A program made the translations under genes and the position numbers. This document shows, one piece after another, positions 26,496-35,884 of a stretch of 45,091 nt of DNA. The notes under the pieces are model-generated. The model ran no database searches. It saw nothing but the letters and a program-made list of their open reading frames with translations, and had not been told where the DNA came from. The number at the start of each line of letters is the position of its first letter. The stretch's first letter is position 1. Source of the DNA: an uncultured Blautia sp. (lineage in GTDB: Bacteria; Bacillota; Clostridia; Lachnospirales; Lachnospiraceae); the NCBI GenBank assembly GCA_900553515.1, contig USDN01000018.1:1-45091 (forward strand), in the 5' to 3' direction.

Positions 26496-27515
26496 ATGGA
26501 GAAAACCAGTATAAAAACAAATACCACTACAAAAGATAAAGCAGGTTTTACTTCCGCAGAACTTGAGGAAAAATTCCTGAAAATTGCAAAGCATACAACC
26601 AAAGACAGCGTATTCCGGGATTTGTTTGGGAATACAAAATATCTTTTGGAACTGTATCAGATTCTACATCCGGAAGATGCGGACGTTACAGAAGAAGATT
26701 TGAGCATTGTAACTATCAAGAATATTCTTCTTGATCAGATGTACAATGATCTGGGGTTTTGTGTAAGAGACAGACTGGTGATTCTGGTAGAAGCGCAGAG
26801 TACCTGGTCACTGAATATTCTGGTGAGAGGCTTCTTATATTTAGCCCAGACATGGCAGGAATACATACAGGAAACCAGGCAGAATGTGTACAAAAGTAAA
26901 AAAATTGTTATTCCAAAGCCAGAGCTGTATGTAATCTATACCGGAAGCAGGAAAAATGTTCCGGAGTGGATATTTCTTTCAGAAGAATTTTTTGGAGGGA
27001 AATCAAAATTTGCAGATCTGGGAATCCGGGTTTTGTCCTGTGGGGCAGAAGGAGATATCATTGATCAGTACATAAAGTTTACCAGGGTCTTTAACGATCA
27101 GGTAAAAATTTACGGATATACCAGAAAAGCAGTTATGGAAACCATAAGTATCTGTAAAAACAGAAATTTATTAAAAGAATATCTGGAATCCAGGGAAAAG
27201 GAGGTTGTAGATATTATGTCTTTTTTGTTTGATGATGAGTATATTATGAGACTGTATGTGGAAGACAAGGTTCAGGAGGCAAGAGAGGAAGCGGAAAAAG
27301 AATTAAAGGAAGCAGCGAGGGAAGCTGCGAAGAAAGCGTCAGAAGAGGCAGTGAAGAACGCAAGAGAGGAAGCAGAAAGAAAAAACAGAGAAATGACGCA
27401 GAGGCTTTTTTCAATGGGTATGGAAGTACAGAAGATAGCGGAAGTTATTGATGTGGAACCTTCTCAGGTGGAAGAATGGATCGGGGAAGTTCGGAACGAA
27501 AATATTAAAAAATAG
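26496..27515 (+). CDS. Rpn/PD-(D/E)XK nuclease-family protein
   Basis: Protein of the recombination-promoting nuclease (Rpn, transposase_31-like) group, 339 residues. The N-terminal half holds the PD-(D/E)XK core: Asp85 in NDLGF and Glu99-x-Gln101 in LVEAQST. Residues about 255-305 form a charged Ala/Glu-rich coiled coil (repeated EEAE/AARE/AKKA), followed by a C-terminal segment MGMEVQKIAEVIDVEPSQVEEW that looks like a small helix-turn-helix. I chose ATG 26496, preceded by AAGGTGGTGG; the earlier GTG lies inside that ribosome site. Function is unclear in Firmicutes; DNA cleavage is inferred from the family. Confidence 0.82.
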   Translation: MEKTSIKTNTTTKDKAGFTSAELEEKFLKIAKHTTKDSVFRDLFGNTKYLLELYQILHPEDADVTEEDLSIVTIKNILLDQMYNDLGFCVRDRLVILVEAQSTWSLNILVRGFLYLAQTWQEYIQETRQNVYKSKKIVIPKPELYVIYTGSRKNVPEWIFLSEEFFGGKSKFADLGIRVLSCGAEGDIIDQYIKFTRVFNDQVKIYGYTRKAVMETISICKNRNLLKEYLESREKEVVDIMSFLFDDEYIMRLYVEDKVQEAREEAEKELKEAAREAAKKASEEAVKNAREEAERKNREMTQRLFSMGMEVQKIAEVIDVEPSQVEEWIGEVRNENIKK

Positions 27516-27533
27516 AAACTCAGTAAAAATGAT

Positions 27534-27563
27534 CCCCCGGTCCTGCTTGGGCAGAGCCGGGGG
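27534..27563 (+). terminator. Strong hairpin between the Rpn and sbcD genes
   Basis: CCCCCGG (27534-27540) pairs with CCGGGGG (27557-27563), with inner CTGC/GCAG. No T-tract follows, and sbcD begins 22 bp later, so it may only partly terminate or act as a processing site between the two genes. Confidence 0.6.
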
Positions 27564-27585
27564 AATTCCATATACAGGAGGAGAT

Positions 27586-28737
27586 ATGAAATTTTTTCAT
27601 TTATCAGATTTGCATATAGGTCTGAAGTTAATAAACAGGGATTTAAGAAAGGATCAGGAATATATTTTTGACCAGATCACAGATTATGTAAAAAAAGAAA
27701 ACCCGCAGGCTTTGGTGATTGCAGGAGATATTTACGATAAGGCAGTCCCGTCGGCAGAGGCAGTGGAAGTATTTGATCATCTGATAGCGGAGCTGACAGG
27801 GGCTGCTCCGGATATGACCATTATGATCATAAGCGGAAACCATGACAGTGGTCCCAGGATCAATTGTTTCCGAGATGTACTTTCTCGACAAAATGTACAT
27901 ATGATTGGAATTCCTCCTAAGACGGAAGAGGAATTTATAGAAAAGGTTATTTTACAGGATGCATATGGAAATGTGAATTTTTATCTGCTTCCATTTGTGA
28001 AGCCGTCCATGGTGAAGGAAATCACAGGGACAGATGAAAACGGAAATAATCTTTCTTATAATGAAACCATACACCGACTGATCGAAAGGGAAGAGATCGA
28101 TCAGGATCAGAGAAATATTCTGGTTAGCCACCAGTTTTATCTTCCTGTTGGAAAAACAGCGGAAGATGTGGAAAGAATGGATTCAGAGATTCGTACGGTG
28201 GGGAATATTGATGAGATTTCTGCGGATATACTGGAAAAATTCGATTATGTGGCATTGGGCCATATCCATAAACCGATGAAAGTAGGGAAAGATACTATCC
28301 GGTATTGTGGAACGCCTCTGGCGTGTTCAGTAAGTGAGGCAGAGCAGCAGAAAGGGATACTTATGGTGGATATTTCCGAAAAGGAGAAGCAGCCGGATAT
28401 TACAGTCCTTTCCCTGAATCCTCTGCACCAGGTCCGGGTGATAAAAGGAAAGCTGGAAGAGGTTCTGGAGCAGGGCTGTGAGGACTATGTAACGGTGATT
28501 CTTACAGACAAGGTGGATCTGGATGTGATCGATATGCAGGATCGTCTGCGCCTTGCTTTTCCGAAACTTCTGGAAATCCGAAGAGAAGGGCTGAGGGATT
28601 CTGCCATGCAGATGCGTATGACAGAGCAGAAACTTCTGGATCCTTTTGAACTGTGCTGTGCGTTTTTACAGGATACAGATGAAGCAGAAAAAGAACTTCT
28701 TATGGACGTGATCCATACGGTTCAGGAGGTGAAATAA
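27586..28737 (+). CDS. sbcD: SbcCD exonuclease subunit D
   Basis: Mre11-type nuclease subunit of the SbcCD complex, which cuts DNA hairpins and blocked ends; 383 residues. Metallophosphoesterase motifs: SDLHIG (Asp8, His10), AGDIYD, GNHDS, and the later GHIH (ALGHIHKP). I chose ATG 27586, with AGGAGGAG just upstream; the frame extends back across the intergenic hairpin but family members start at MKFFHLSDLH. sbcC follows after 2 bp. Confidence 0.94.
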   Translation: MKFFHLSDLHIGLKLINRDLRKDQEYIFDQITDYVKKENPQALVIAGDIYDKAVPSAEAVEVFDHLIAELTGAAPDMTIMIISGNHDSGPRINCFRDVLSRQNVHMIGIPPKTEEEFIEKVILQDAYGNVNFYLLPFVKPSMVKEITGTDENGNNLSYNETIHRLIEREEIDQDQRNILVSHQFYLPVGKTAEDVERMDSEIRTVGNIDEISADILEKFDYVALGHIHKPMKVGKDTIRYCGTPLACSVSEAEQQKGILMVDISEKEKQPDITVLSLNPLHQVRVIKGKLEEVLEQGCEDYVTVILTDKVDLDVIDMQDRLRLAFPKLLEIRREGLRDSAMQMRMTEQKLLDPFELCCAFLQDTDEAEKELLMDVIHTVQEVK

Positions 28738-28739
28738 GA

Positions 28740-31700
28740 ATGAGGCCTTTAAAGCTAAAAATGCAGGCATTTGGCTCTTATGGAAAAGAGACGGTAATAG
28801 ATTTTAAAAAGCCGGAGCAGAATCTGTTTCTGATCACAGGAGATACAGGAGCGGGAAAAACAACTATTTTTGATGCTATTGTATTTGCTCTGTATGGAGA
28901 AGCAAGTTCCACATCCAATAAAAAAGAAGGCGTGGTACTTCAGAGTCAGTATGCGGAATTGAATCTTGAGCCGTATGTGGAGATGGAATTTATGGAAGGG
29001 GAAGAACGATATACTGTCCGGCGTGTTCCAAGACATTTAAAAACTGTTACAAGAGGTGCAGCTAAAGGAAAAGGCACCAGAGAAATCACCGGATCCGTCA
29101 CCCTTTTTATGCCGGATGGGACAGAATATCCCCCCAGGGAAGTCAACGCAAAACTTCAGGAAATTACGGGTCTTACCAAAAATCAGTTTATGCAGGTGGC
29201 AATGATCGCTCAGGGAGAATTTATGGAGCTTCTGAGAGCAAAATCGGATGATAAAAAGAAAATTTTCCGGAAACTGTTTAATACGGAAATGTATGAACAG
29301 ATCGTAAATGAACTGGGAAACAGAAAAAGAAACATGGAAAGAGAGATTGCTGTGATCCGGACCAGGTGCCAGAGTGAGACGGCAAGAATCAAGTTGTTTA
29401 ATGACACGTTAAAGGAAAAAGAAGCTGAAGATGAGGAAGTATGTATCTGTGAAACACGGCTGGAGGAACTGAAAAAGCGTGTTTCAGACGGAGAAATTAT
29501 TGTGATGCCGGAGCTTACAGAGGAGCTGGAGAGGTATCTGGTCATACTGGATGACCAGATAAAAAAGGCACAAAAGTTGTATGAGGATGCAGCAGAAATA
29601 CGGGACAAAAAAAGAGATATTTATATAGAAGCCCAACATCTTCAAAGTTTGTTCATTCAAAGAAAACAGACAGAAGAAGAACTGGAGGAATATAAAAAAC
29701 AGTCTTTTGAGATGGAAAATAAGGAAAAACTTGCAGGCAGTGTGTCGGATGCCTGGGAGATAAAAACCTTTTATGATTTCTGGAAAACAGGACAGGAAGA
29801 TGCGGAAAGAGTCCGTACAGCATTTGAAACTCAGTCTGCAAAGCTTCCTGGACTGATGGAAGAAGAAGCGGGAAGGATTCAGGAGGAACAGAAAAAACAG
29901 AAAGAACTGGAGAAAGTTCAGGAAGAATATACAAGGACAGTGGAGAAAGCAGAAAAAGCACTTCAGCTTTTTGGACAGATAAGAGAAACAAAGAAAAAAG
30001 TGGATACGGGAAAGGAACTGCTGGATAAAGCCCGGATAAAAGAAGAAGCGGATAAAAATACTTTTGAGGTTCTGGAAAACAGGGAAAAAGCCTTGCGTGA
30101 CAGGTCAGAGCAGCTTGCAGACTCAGGAGAAAAGCTGGCTGTATGTCAGAGCCAGATGAAAGAAATAAATGGTATGACTGCAGATCTGAAAGCGCTTTCC
30201 AGTATTTACAAAGAACAGAAAACATATGAAAAAAAGATAGAAGAGCTGAAAGAAAAATATAAAGAGGCCAGAGCATCATACGAAAAAAAACATGGGGAAT
30301 ACGAGAAAAAACGGCAGGATTTTCTGGATGCCCAGGCGGGTTTTCTTGCGTCAGAGCTTATGGAAGGGATGCCCTGTCCGGTGTGTGGTTCTACAGAGCA
30401 CCCACGTCCCTGTGTTATGAAGGAGGATCATTCAGAATTTACCCGTGAGGGCATGAATCTGCTGGAAAAAGAAACGGAAAAGCTTCGGATGGAACAGGAA
30501 AATCTGTCAGCAGAGGTGAAATCAAATACAGATCTCAGGGATGTGAAAAAACAGGATTTTGATGAAAGTTTTAACAGGCTTAAAAATCGAATGAGAGAGA
30601 ATATTCCGGCTCTTCCGGAAGAATTTTCCCCGGGACAGATGCAGGAACTGATCAGACAGTGGATGAGGGAAGTACAGGAAAATGGAATAAAATATCAAAG
30701 GGACTGGGAGGAACTGCAGTCTGTTCAGAGACAGATGAAAGATCTGGAAGAAGAAAAACCTGCTGTCAGAAAACAGATGGAAATATCAGCAGAGCAGGTA
30801 AGGGAAGCCGGAATTGCATATGAATCTGCCAAAGCGGAATTTCAAAGCTATTCTTTTTCTTCGGATTTTGAATCAGAGGAAGCTGCAAAAAAAGCAGAGG
30901 CAGAAGCTGCCCGCAAAAAGGAACGCTTTACAGAGGATTATAATACAGCCAGGGCTGCCAGAGAGAAGGCAGGAACAGAAAGAAGTAATACAGAAACATT
31001 GATAAAAAAATATAGAGCTGAGCTTCCTACAGCAGAAGCAGAAGAAGAAAAGCGGAAAAAGAATTATGAGAGTATGGCAGAAGCAAAAGAGATGGCAGAA
31101 TCTCAATGGAAATCTCTGACAGATATCTATGAAAAACAAATGACAGAACAGCTAAGAAAAGAGGTGCAGGTTTTCCGCGAAGGAAAGAAGGCCGCTGAAG
31201 GAAAAGCCCAGTCTTTGACCGCAGCCATAGGAAACAGAAAACCGCCGGTAATGGCCGATATACAAAAAGAAACAGAGGATGCAGAGCATCGTCTTAGATC
31301 TGCAGAAAGCTTACGGGATAAGCTTCGTTCTGTGTATAAAGATAACAAAGAAGTGGATCAGATACTGTCTCCAATGCTTCAGGAACGACAGAAGCTTGTG
31401 GAGGAACATGGGAGGATCGACCATCTGTACCGTCTTGTTTCCGGCAATGTCAGCGGTTCCAGAATGGATCTGGAAACATATGTCCAGAGGTATTATCTGG
31501 AAAAGATTCTTTATGCGGCTAACAGGCGCTTTCGGGATATGTCTGCCGGTCAGTTTGAACTTCGGATGTACAATCTGGAAAAAGCCGGAGAAGGAAAAAA
31601 CAGGGGACTGGATCTGATGGTCTACTCTGCAGTAACCGGAAAGGAGAGAGAAGTAAGAACACTTTCCGGAGGAGAATCCTTTATGGCAGCGCTGGCTCTT

Positions 31701-31955
31701 GCACTGGGAATGGCAGATCAGATCCAGGAAAGCTCTGCGGCCATAAATCTGGATATGATGTTTATTGACGAAGGCTTTGGATCACTGGATGAACATTCCA
31801 GAAATCAGGCAGTGAAGGTACTTTTGGAAATGGCAGAGGGATCAAAACTGATCGGTATCATATCTCATGTAACAGAACTGAAGCAGGAGATTGAAGACCA
31901 GCTGATCGTCACAAAGGATGAAAGCGGCAGTCATGTAAAATGGCAGATAAGCTAA
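28740..31955 (+). CDS. sbcC: SbcCD exonuclease subunit C
   Basis: Rad50/SMC-like ATPase partner of SbcD, 1071 residues. Walker A GDTGAGKTT is at about 34-42; long Glu/Lys-rich coiled coils flank the zinc hook CPVC (Cys546 and Cys549); the C-terminal lobe has signature LSGGESFMAALALALG and Walker B MMFIDEGFGSLDE. It follows sbcD by 2 bp and is closed by a strong terminator. All key motifs are present, so the complex should be functional. Confidence 0.95.
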   Translation: MRPLKLKMQAFGSYGKETVIDFKKPEQNLFLITGDTGAGKTTIFDAIVFALYGEASSTSNKKEGVVLQSQYAELNLEPYVEMEFMEGEERYTVRRVPRHLKTVTRGAAKGKGTREITGSVTLFMPDGTEYPPREVNAKLQEITGLTKNQFMQVAMIAQGEFMELLRAKSDDKKKIFRKLFNTEMYEQIVNELGNRKRNMEREIAVIRTRCQSETARIKLFNDTLKEKEAEDEEVCICETRLEELKKRVSDGEIIVMPELTEELERYLVILDDQIKKAQKLYEDAAEIRDKKRDIYIEAQHLQSLFIQRKQTEEELEEYKKQSFEMENKEKLAGSVSDAWEIKTFYDFWKTGQEDAERVRTAFETQSAKLPGLMEEEAGRIQEEQKKQKELEKVQEEYTRTVEKAEKALQLFGQIRETKKKVDTGKELLDKARIKEEADKNTFEVLENREKALRDRSEQLADSGEKLAVCQSQMKEINGMTADLKALSSIYKEQKTYEKKIEELKEKYKEARASYEKKHGEYEKKRQDFLDAQAGFLASELMEGMPCPVCGSTEHPRPCVMKEDHSEFTREGMNLLEKETEKLRMEQENLSAEVKSNTDLRDVKKQDFDESFNRLKNRMRENIPALPEEFSPGQMQELIRQWMREVQENGIKYQRDWEELQSVQRQMKDLEEEKPAVRKQMEISAEQVREAGIAYESAKAEFQSYSFSSDFESEEAAKKAEAEAARKKERFTEDYNTARAAREKAGTERSNTETLIKKYRAELPTAEAEEEKRKKNYESMAEAKEMAESQWKSLTDIYEKQMTEQLRKEVQVFREGKKAAEGKAQSLTAAIGNRKPPVMADIQKETEDAEHRLRSAESLRDKLRSVYKDNKEVDQILSPMLQERQKLVEEHGRIDHLYRLVSGNVSGSRMDLETYVQRYYLEKILYAANRRFRDMSAGQFELRMYNLEKAGEGKNRGLDLMVYSAVTGKEREVRTLSGGESFMAALALALGMADQIQESSAAINLDMMFIDEGFGSLDEHSRNQAVKVLLEMAEGSKLIGIISHVTELKQEIEDQLIVTKDESGSHVKWQIS

Positions 31956-31962
31956 AGAAATA

Positions 31963-31990
31963 CCCCGGAGATATTCCGGGGCGTTTCTGT
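31963..31990. terminator. Bidirectional terminator between sbcC and the MATE gene
   Basis: CCCCGGA (31963-31969), GATAT loop, TCCGGGG (31975-31981); CGTTTCTGT follows on plus and TATTTCTTT on minus. It lies between convergent gene ends and probably serves both. Confidence 0.85.
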
Positions 31991-31992
31991 AT

Positions 31993-33375
31993 TCAGGTCT
32001 CTGCCTGTTTCATTTTATCCAGTTCTCTTTTGGCAAAGACAACAGCCAGAACAAAGGCGGCTGTGTCGGCGATGGGACCGGCATACATGACACCGTCGAT
32101 TCCTATAAAGAAAGGCAGAATTACGATCAGGGGAAGCAGAAAAACAAGCTGTCTGGTAAGGGACATGATAATTCCAAGTTTTGCTTCTCCGATGGAGGTA
32201 AAAAATCCTGCAGACATGGGCTGTATGCCATTGGCAAAGGTCAGAAACATAAAAATCCGAAGATAGCGTTCTGCAAACTGAAAGTACAAATCGCTTCCTG
32301 TTCCGAAAAGCCCTACAATCTGGTGAGGGAAAAACTGAAAACAGAGAAAAAATACAGTTGCGATAATGGTACAGGCAGTTACGGAATAACGATAAGTTTT
32401 TCTGACCCGGTCATATTTTCCCGCACCATAGTTAAATCCCCAGATAGGCTGGCTGCCCTGTGATATGCCAATACAGATTGACAGGAAGACCATATTTACC
32501 TTTGAGATGATTCCTACACAGGCAATTGGTATATCGCTTCCGTATGCGGAGGCTGCGCCATAGTAACGCAGGATGTTGTTCATAAAAATCTGTACAACAG
32601 CAAGAGCAATCTGATTAAAAAAGGAAGCAGCACCGAGAGAAACAATCAGTTTTATATGTTCTGTATGGGGAAGGAACATATTTTTGCTCAAATTCATTTT
32701 GCGGAAGCGCGCAAAATAAAGAATTACAAGAATACCGGATACTGCCTGCCCGATCACTGTAGCCCAGGCGCCTCCCTTAATTCCCCATCCGAAGCCAAAA
32801 ATAAAAAGAGGGTCAAGTATGGTATTGATCACAGCACCTGTCAGCATGCAGGTCATAGAAAAACCAGGACTTCTGTCGGCACGTATCAAATGGCATCCTC
32901 CTGTAGTCAGAACATAAAAAGGAATGCCTACAGCAGTGATTCCGGTGTAGTCAATGGCATATGGCATAACGTCCGGTGTTCCGCCAAAAAGATGCAGGAG
33001 AGGATCAAGGAACAGAAGAACTGCCGCAGAGATCAGGATACCGCTGATTCCAAGCATAGAAAGACTGGCGCCTGCAATATGGCTGGCTTTTTCGTCATGT
33101 CCTGCGCCTGATTCCAGATTATAGCTGGAGGCGCCTCCGATCCCCAGAAGAAGAGCAATGGCAGTAGAAAAAATAGTTACAGGAAAAGCCACATTTGTAG
33201 CGGCGTTTCCCAGCATTCCCACTCCCTGGCCGATAAAGATCTGGTCTACAATATTATAAAGAGCGCTGACCAGCATACTTATAATTGCCGGGACAGAGAA
33301 TTTTAAGATAAGTCCGCCTACGGGAGCGGATCCCAGCGGATTATCGGTTTGAACGTTGTGATTCTGAATTTTCAA
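31993..33375 (-). CDS. MATE-family efflux transporter
   Basis: Drug/Na+ or H+ antiporter of the MATE family, 460 residues, about twelve membrane segments in two homologous halves. Typical stretches are FSVPAIISMLVSALYNIVDQIFIGQ near 27-51 and GSQPIWGFNYGAGKYDRVRKTYR in the second half. The start is TTG at 33375, supported by AAAGGAACC upstream; no usable ATG exists before the first helix. The promoter region contains an inverted repeat that may bind a local regulator. Confidence 0.9.
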   Translation of the reverse strand: MKIQNHNVQTDNPLGSAPVGGLILKFSVPAIISMLVSALYNIVDQIFIGQGVGMLGNAATNVAFPVTIFSTAIALLLGIGGASSYNLESGAGHDEKASHIAGASLSMLGISGILISAAVLLFLDPLLHLFGGTPDVMPYAIDYTGITAVGIPFYVLTTGGCHLIRADRSPGFSMTCMLTGAVINTILDPLFIFGFGWGIKGGAWATVIGQAVSGILVILYFARFRKMNLSKNMFLPHTEHIKLIVSLGAASFFNQIALAVVQIFMNNILRYYGAASAYGSDIPIACVGIISKVNMVFLSICIGISQGSQPIWGFNYGAGKYDRVRKTYRYSVTACTIIATVFFLCFQFFPHQIVGLFGTGSDLYFQFAERYLRIFMFLTFANGIQPMSAGFFTSIGEAKLGIIMSLTRQLVFLLPLIVILPFFIGIDGVMYAGPIADTAAFVLAVVFAKRELDKMKQAET

Positions 33376-33418
33376 GGCAAAGGTTCCTTTCTTTTAGCTT
33401 TTGATAAAAACAAACAGC

Positions 33419-33440
33419 AGCGCTGGTGTATACCAACGCT
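33419..33440 (-). promoter_or_regulatory. Candidate operator upstream of the MATE gene
   Basis: AGCGCTGGT (33419-33427), GTAT, ACCAACGCT (33432-33440): an inverted repeat with 8 of 9 arm positions paired, lying about 45 bp before the TTG start in a divergent intergenic region. No regulator gene is adjacent. Confidence 0.5.
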
Positions 33441-33498
33441 ATTGTCTAAGAAACAGTATATCACTTTTTCGGGCAGGAGAAAAGCTGAAACAGAGTGG

Positions 33499-33527
33499 TT
33501 GAGAAATCTGTTTTTTCATGATATTCT
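33499..33527 (+). promoter_or_regulatory. Promoter of the alpha/beta-hydrolase gene
   Basis: TTGAGA (33499-33504), 17-bp spacer, TATTCT (33522-33527), about 60 bp before the TTG start. Confidence 0.55.
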
Positions 33528-33588
33528 GGAACGGTACAGAGAGAATTATTTTATCCGCTTACAGGTGTAGAGCAGAAAGGATTTTATA

Positions 33589-34524
33589 TTGATTTCAAAA
33601 ACAATGCGCGCAATTTTACATGCGCTGTCTTACAGCAATGTGGAAGTGGAGGCTGCCAGAAAGCTGGCAGATCTGAAAAAGCTTGATGCAATGAGGATTT
33701 TTTTAAAGAAATTAGATACAAAGGTATATAATGGAGATTACGAAGTTCCGGTACGTCTTTATTTTCCAAATGAGGAAGCTATGAAAACAGAGATGTCTCA
33801 GGGATTGTCGTATCCTATTCTTCTGTTTTTTCATGGCGGAGGCTGGGTGACAGACAGTGTGGAAAACTATGACCGGGTGTGCTCCCGGATGGCGCAGGAC
33901 ACCGGGCATATTGTGATTTCCGTAGAATACCGTCTTGCTCCGGAGCATCGTTTCCCTATCGGACTGGAGGACTGTTATGCAGCAGCCAGGACACTTTATA
34001 TGGATCTTTTGAGAGAAGATCAGGACAAGATTACGATTATGGGAGACAGCGCCGGCGGAAATCTGGCTGCGGCAGTATGCCTGCTTGCCAGAGCCAGAGG
34101 AGAGTTTATGCCAAAAAGACAGATTCTGATCTATCCGGCTCTGGGAAACTGCTATACAGAGGAGTCCCCTTATAAATCTGTCCATGAAAATGGAACCGAC
34201 TATCTTCTGACTTCAGAGAGAATGGAAAATTATCTGCTTCTTTACGAAAACAGCAAAGAAGACCGGAAGAATCCGTATTTTTCTCCTCTGATGGAGAAGG
34301 ATTTGTCCAGTATGCCGGACACCCTGATTCTGACTGCGGAATTTGATCCTTTGCGGGATGAGGGAGAAGAGTATGGAAAGCGGCTGGAAGAAGCAGGAAA
34401 TTATGTGGAGGTTCACAGGATTCCCAATGCCCTTCATGGATACTTTGCCCTGGGAATCCGGTTTTTTCATGTGCAGGAAAGCTTCCGGCATATGAACACG
34501 TTTCTGGAAAAAAGAAAAAGCTGA
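33589..34524 (+). CDS. Alpha/beta-hydrolase, HSL-type esterase
   Basis: Cytoplasmic esterase/lipase-like hydrolase of the hormone-sensitive-lipase group, 311 residues. Oxyanion motif HGGGW at 82-86, nucleophile Ser154 in GDSAGGN, later Asp in EFDPLRDEG and His in NALHGY complete the triad. Starts with TTG at 33589, with AGAAAGG 8 bp upstream. Natural substrate unknown; acetyl-esters or other short acyl esters are usual. It is a single gene between the divergent MATE gene and the ROK regulator. Confidence 0.88.
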   Translation: MISKTMRAILHALSYSNVEVEAARKLADLKKLDAMRIFLKKLDTKVYNGDYEVPVRLYFPNEEAMKTEMSQGLSYPILLFFHGGGWVTDSVENYDRVCSRMAQDTGHIVISVEYRLAPEHRFPIGLEDCYAAARTLYMDLLREDQDKITIMGDSAGGNLAAAVCLLARARGEFMPKRQILIYPALGNCYTEESPYKSVHENGTDYLLTSERMENYLLLYENSKEDRKNPYFSPLMEKDLSSMPDTLILTAEFDPLRDEGEEYGKRLEEAGNYVEVHRIPNALHGYFALGIRFFHVQESFRHMNTFLEKRKS

Positions 34525-34527
34525 TTC

Positions 34528-34556
34528 TTGCCTGTTTTTATAAAAAGATTTATAAT
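34528..34556 (+). promoter_or_regulatory. Promoter of the ROK regulator gene
   Basis: TTGCCT (34528-34533), 17-bp spacer, TATAAT (34551-34556). Confidence 0.65.
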
Positions 34557-34559
34557 ATT

Positions 34560-34572
34560 TTTAATAAAACAA
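34560..34572 (+). promoter_or_regulatory. Candidate ROK operator, copy 1
   Basis: TTTAATAAAACAA begins 9 bp after the first base of the TATAAT box and covers the likely transcription start. The same 13-mer occurs at the same distance from a TATAAT in front of the dehydrogenase gene at 35885. Confidence 0.55.
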
Positions 34573-34594
34573 AAACCGGTATGGAGGAACAGGT

Positions 34595-35707
34595 ATGAGG
34601 GCAAATACACTGGAAATAAAAAAACAGAATAAGATCCGTATCCTTAAATATATCTCCAGAAAAGGAAGTACATCCAAATCCGAAATTTCCACAGAGCTGA
34701 AGCTGAGTATGCCTACAACCCTACAGTATGTAAAGGAATTGATGGAGTCGGGACTGATAGAGGAGACCGGCAGCTATGAATCCACAGGGGGGAGAAAGGC
34801 AAAGGCACTGTCGGTTGTGGGTGATCTGGGATATGTAGCCGGTGTGGATATTACTGCCAATCATCTGACCGTGGTGCTGGTAAACACCAGAAAAGAGATC
34901 GTTGCCTCTGAGCGTTTCCGAATGTGCTATGCAGGTGATATGGAATATAACAGAGCGGTCTGTGAAAAGGTTTTTTCTCTGGCAGAGCAGAAGGAAGTTC
35001 CCCGGGAAAAACTGATGGGTGTGGGATTTTCTTATCCGGGTATTATTGACAGTGATCAGGAGATTCTTTTGCGGTCTCATATACTGGGGATTTCGAATGT
35101 AAGCCTGAGAAACTGGAAGCCGCTTTTTCAGATTCCCTGCAGCTTTGAAAATGATGCCAATTGTGCAGCCTGTGCAGAGCTGGATGACGCTTCAGAAAAT
35201 GCAGTGTATCTTTCTCTGAGCAATACTGTAGGTGGTGCGGTTTATATGCATGGGCAGCTGTTTCCAGGAGAAAATCATAAAAGTGCCGAGTTTGGGCATA
35301 TGGTAATAAAAAAAGACGGAAAAACCTGTTACTGTGGAAAAAAAGGCTGTGCAGATGTCTATTGTTCAGCGGCTGTGCTTCAGAAAGCAGGAGAGGGTAA
35401 TCTGGAGAACTTTTTTGAAAAGCTTCGGAGAAAGGATGAAAAGATCCTTGAAGTATGGAATGACTATCTGGAAGATCTAGCTGTGATGATCGTTAACCTC
35501 CGAATGGCTTTTGACTGCGATATTGTTCTTGGCGGCTATGTGGGAGGCTACCTTGAGGAATTTCGTACAGAGCTGGATCTGAAGATACTGGAACAGAACA
35601 AGTTTGACCTTGATACTTCTTATGTAAAGATTGGCAGATATAAGCTGCTTTCTTCGGCATATGGAGCTACACGGAAGCATATTGATTCTTTTTTTGAGAC
35701 AATCTGA
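34595..35707 (+). CDS. ROK-family transcriptional repressor (XylR/NagC type)
   Basis: Sugar-responsive repressor, 370 residues. An N-terminal winged-helix (about residues 8-65, SKSEISTELKLSMPTTLQYVKELMESGLI region) precedes a ROK sugar-kinase-like domain. The ROK zinc site is GHMVIKKDGKTCYCGKKGC; sugar-binding residues are in FENDANCAA. The presence of the HTH makes it a regulator and not a kinase. GGAGG is at good distance from ATG 34595. It probably controls the downstream dehydrogenase and GPH symporter, whose promoter shares a 22-bp block with its own. Confidence 0.9.
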   Translation: MRANTLEIKKQNKIRILKYISRKGSTSKSEISTELKLSMPTTLQYVKELMESGLIEETGSYESTGGRKAKALSVVGDLGYVAGVDITANHLTVVLVNTRKEIVASERFRMCYAGDMEYNRAVCEKVFSLAEQKEVPREKLMGVGFSYPGIIDSDQEILLRSHILGISNVSLRNWKPLFQIPCSFENDANCAACAELDDASENAVYLSLSNTVGGAVYMHGQLFPGENHKSAEFGHMVIKKDGKTCYCGKKGCADVYCSAAVLQKAGEGNLENFFEKLRRKDEKILEVWNDYLEDLAVMIVNLRMAFDCDIVLGGYVGGYLEEFRTELDLKILEQNKFDLDTSYVKIGRYKLLSSAYGATRKHIDSFFETI

Positions 35708-35728
35708 TACAGAACAATTCTGAAATAC

Positions 35729-35786
35729 AAAGAGAACAGATTTCTTATCATCGGAAAGATGAAAGAAAAAGGTTCTCTTTTTTTTG
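35729..35786 (+). terminator. Intrinsic terminator of the ROK gene
   Basis: AAAGAGAAC (35729-35737) pairs with GTTCTCTTT (35772-35780), with inner TTTCTT/AAGAAA and TCATC/GATGA pairings, followed by further T residues. Confidence 0.92.
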
Positions 35787-35847
35787 TGCAGTTTTCATAA
35801 TTCCGGGAAATAAAAATTGTGGATAACAGGGAAGTTTTGAAAATCTA

Positions 35848-35881
35848 TTGACAAATAAGAAAAACAGGATAATAATATAAT
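35848..35881 (+). promoter_or_regulatory. Promoter of the dehydrogenase-symporter operon
   Basis: TTGACA is at 35848-35853. The best -10 by sequence, TATAAT at 35876-35881, is 22 bp away; TAATAT at 35873-35878 gives 19 bp. Spacing is thus not ideal and an activator may help, or the -10 is one of the weaker boxes. Confidence 0.5.
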
Positions 35882-35884
35882 TAC

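Noticed and set aside
29653..30279. 208-residue minus-strand frame
   Set aside because: Leu/Ser/Phe-rich mirror of the sbcC coiled coil.
31940..32266. 108-residue plus-strand frame
   Set aside because: Antisense to the MATE gene and starts inside the sbcC end and terminator.
33349..33570. 73-residue plus-strand frame in the MATE/hydrolase gap
   Set aside because: Crosses the operator-like repeat and promoter, has no ribosome site and no recognisable features.
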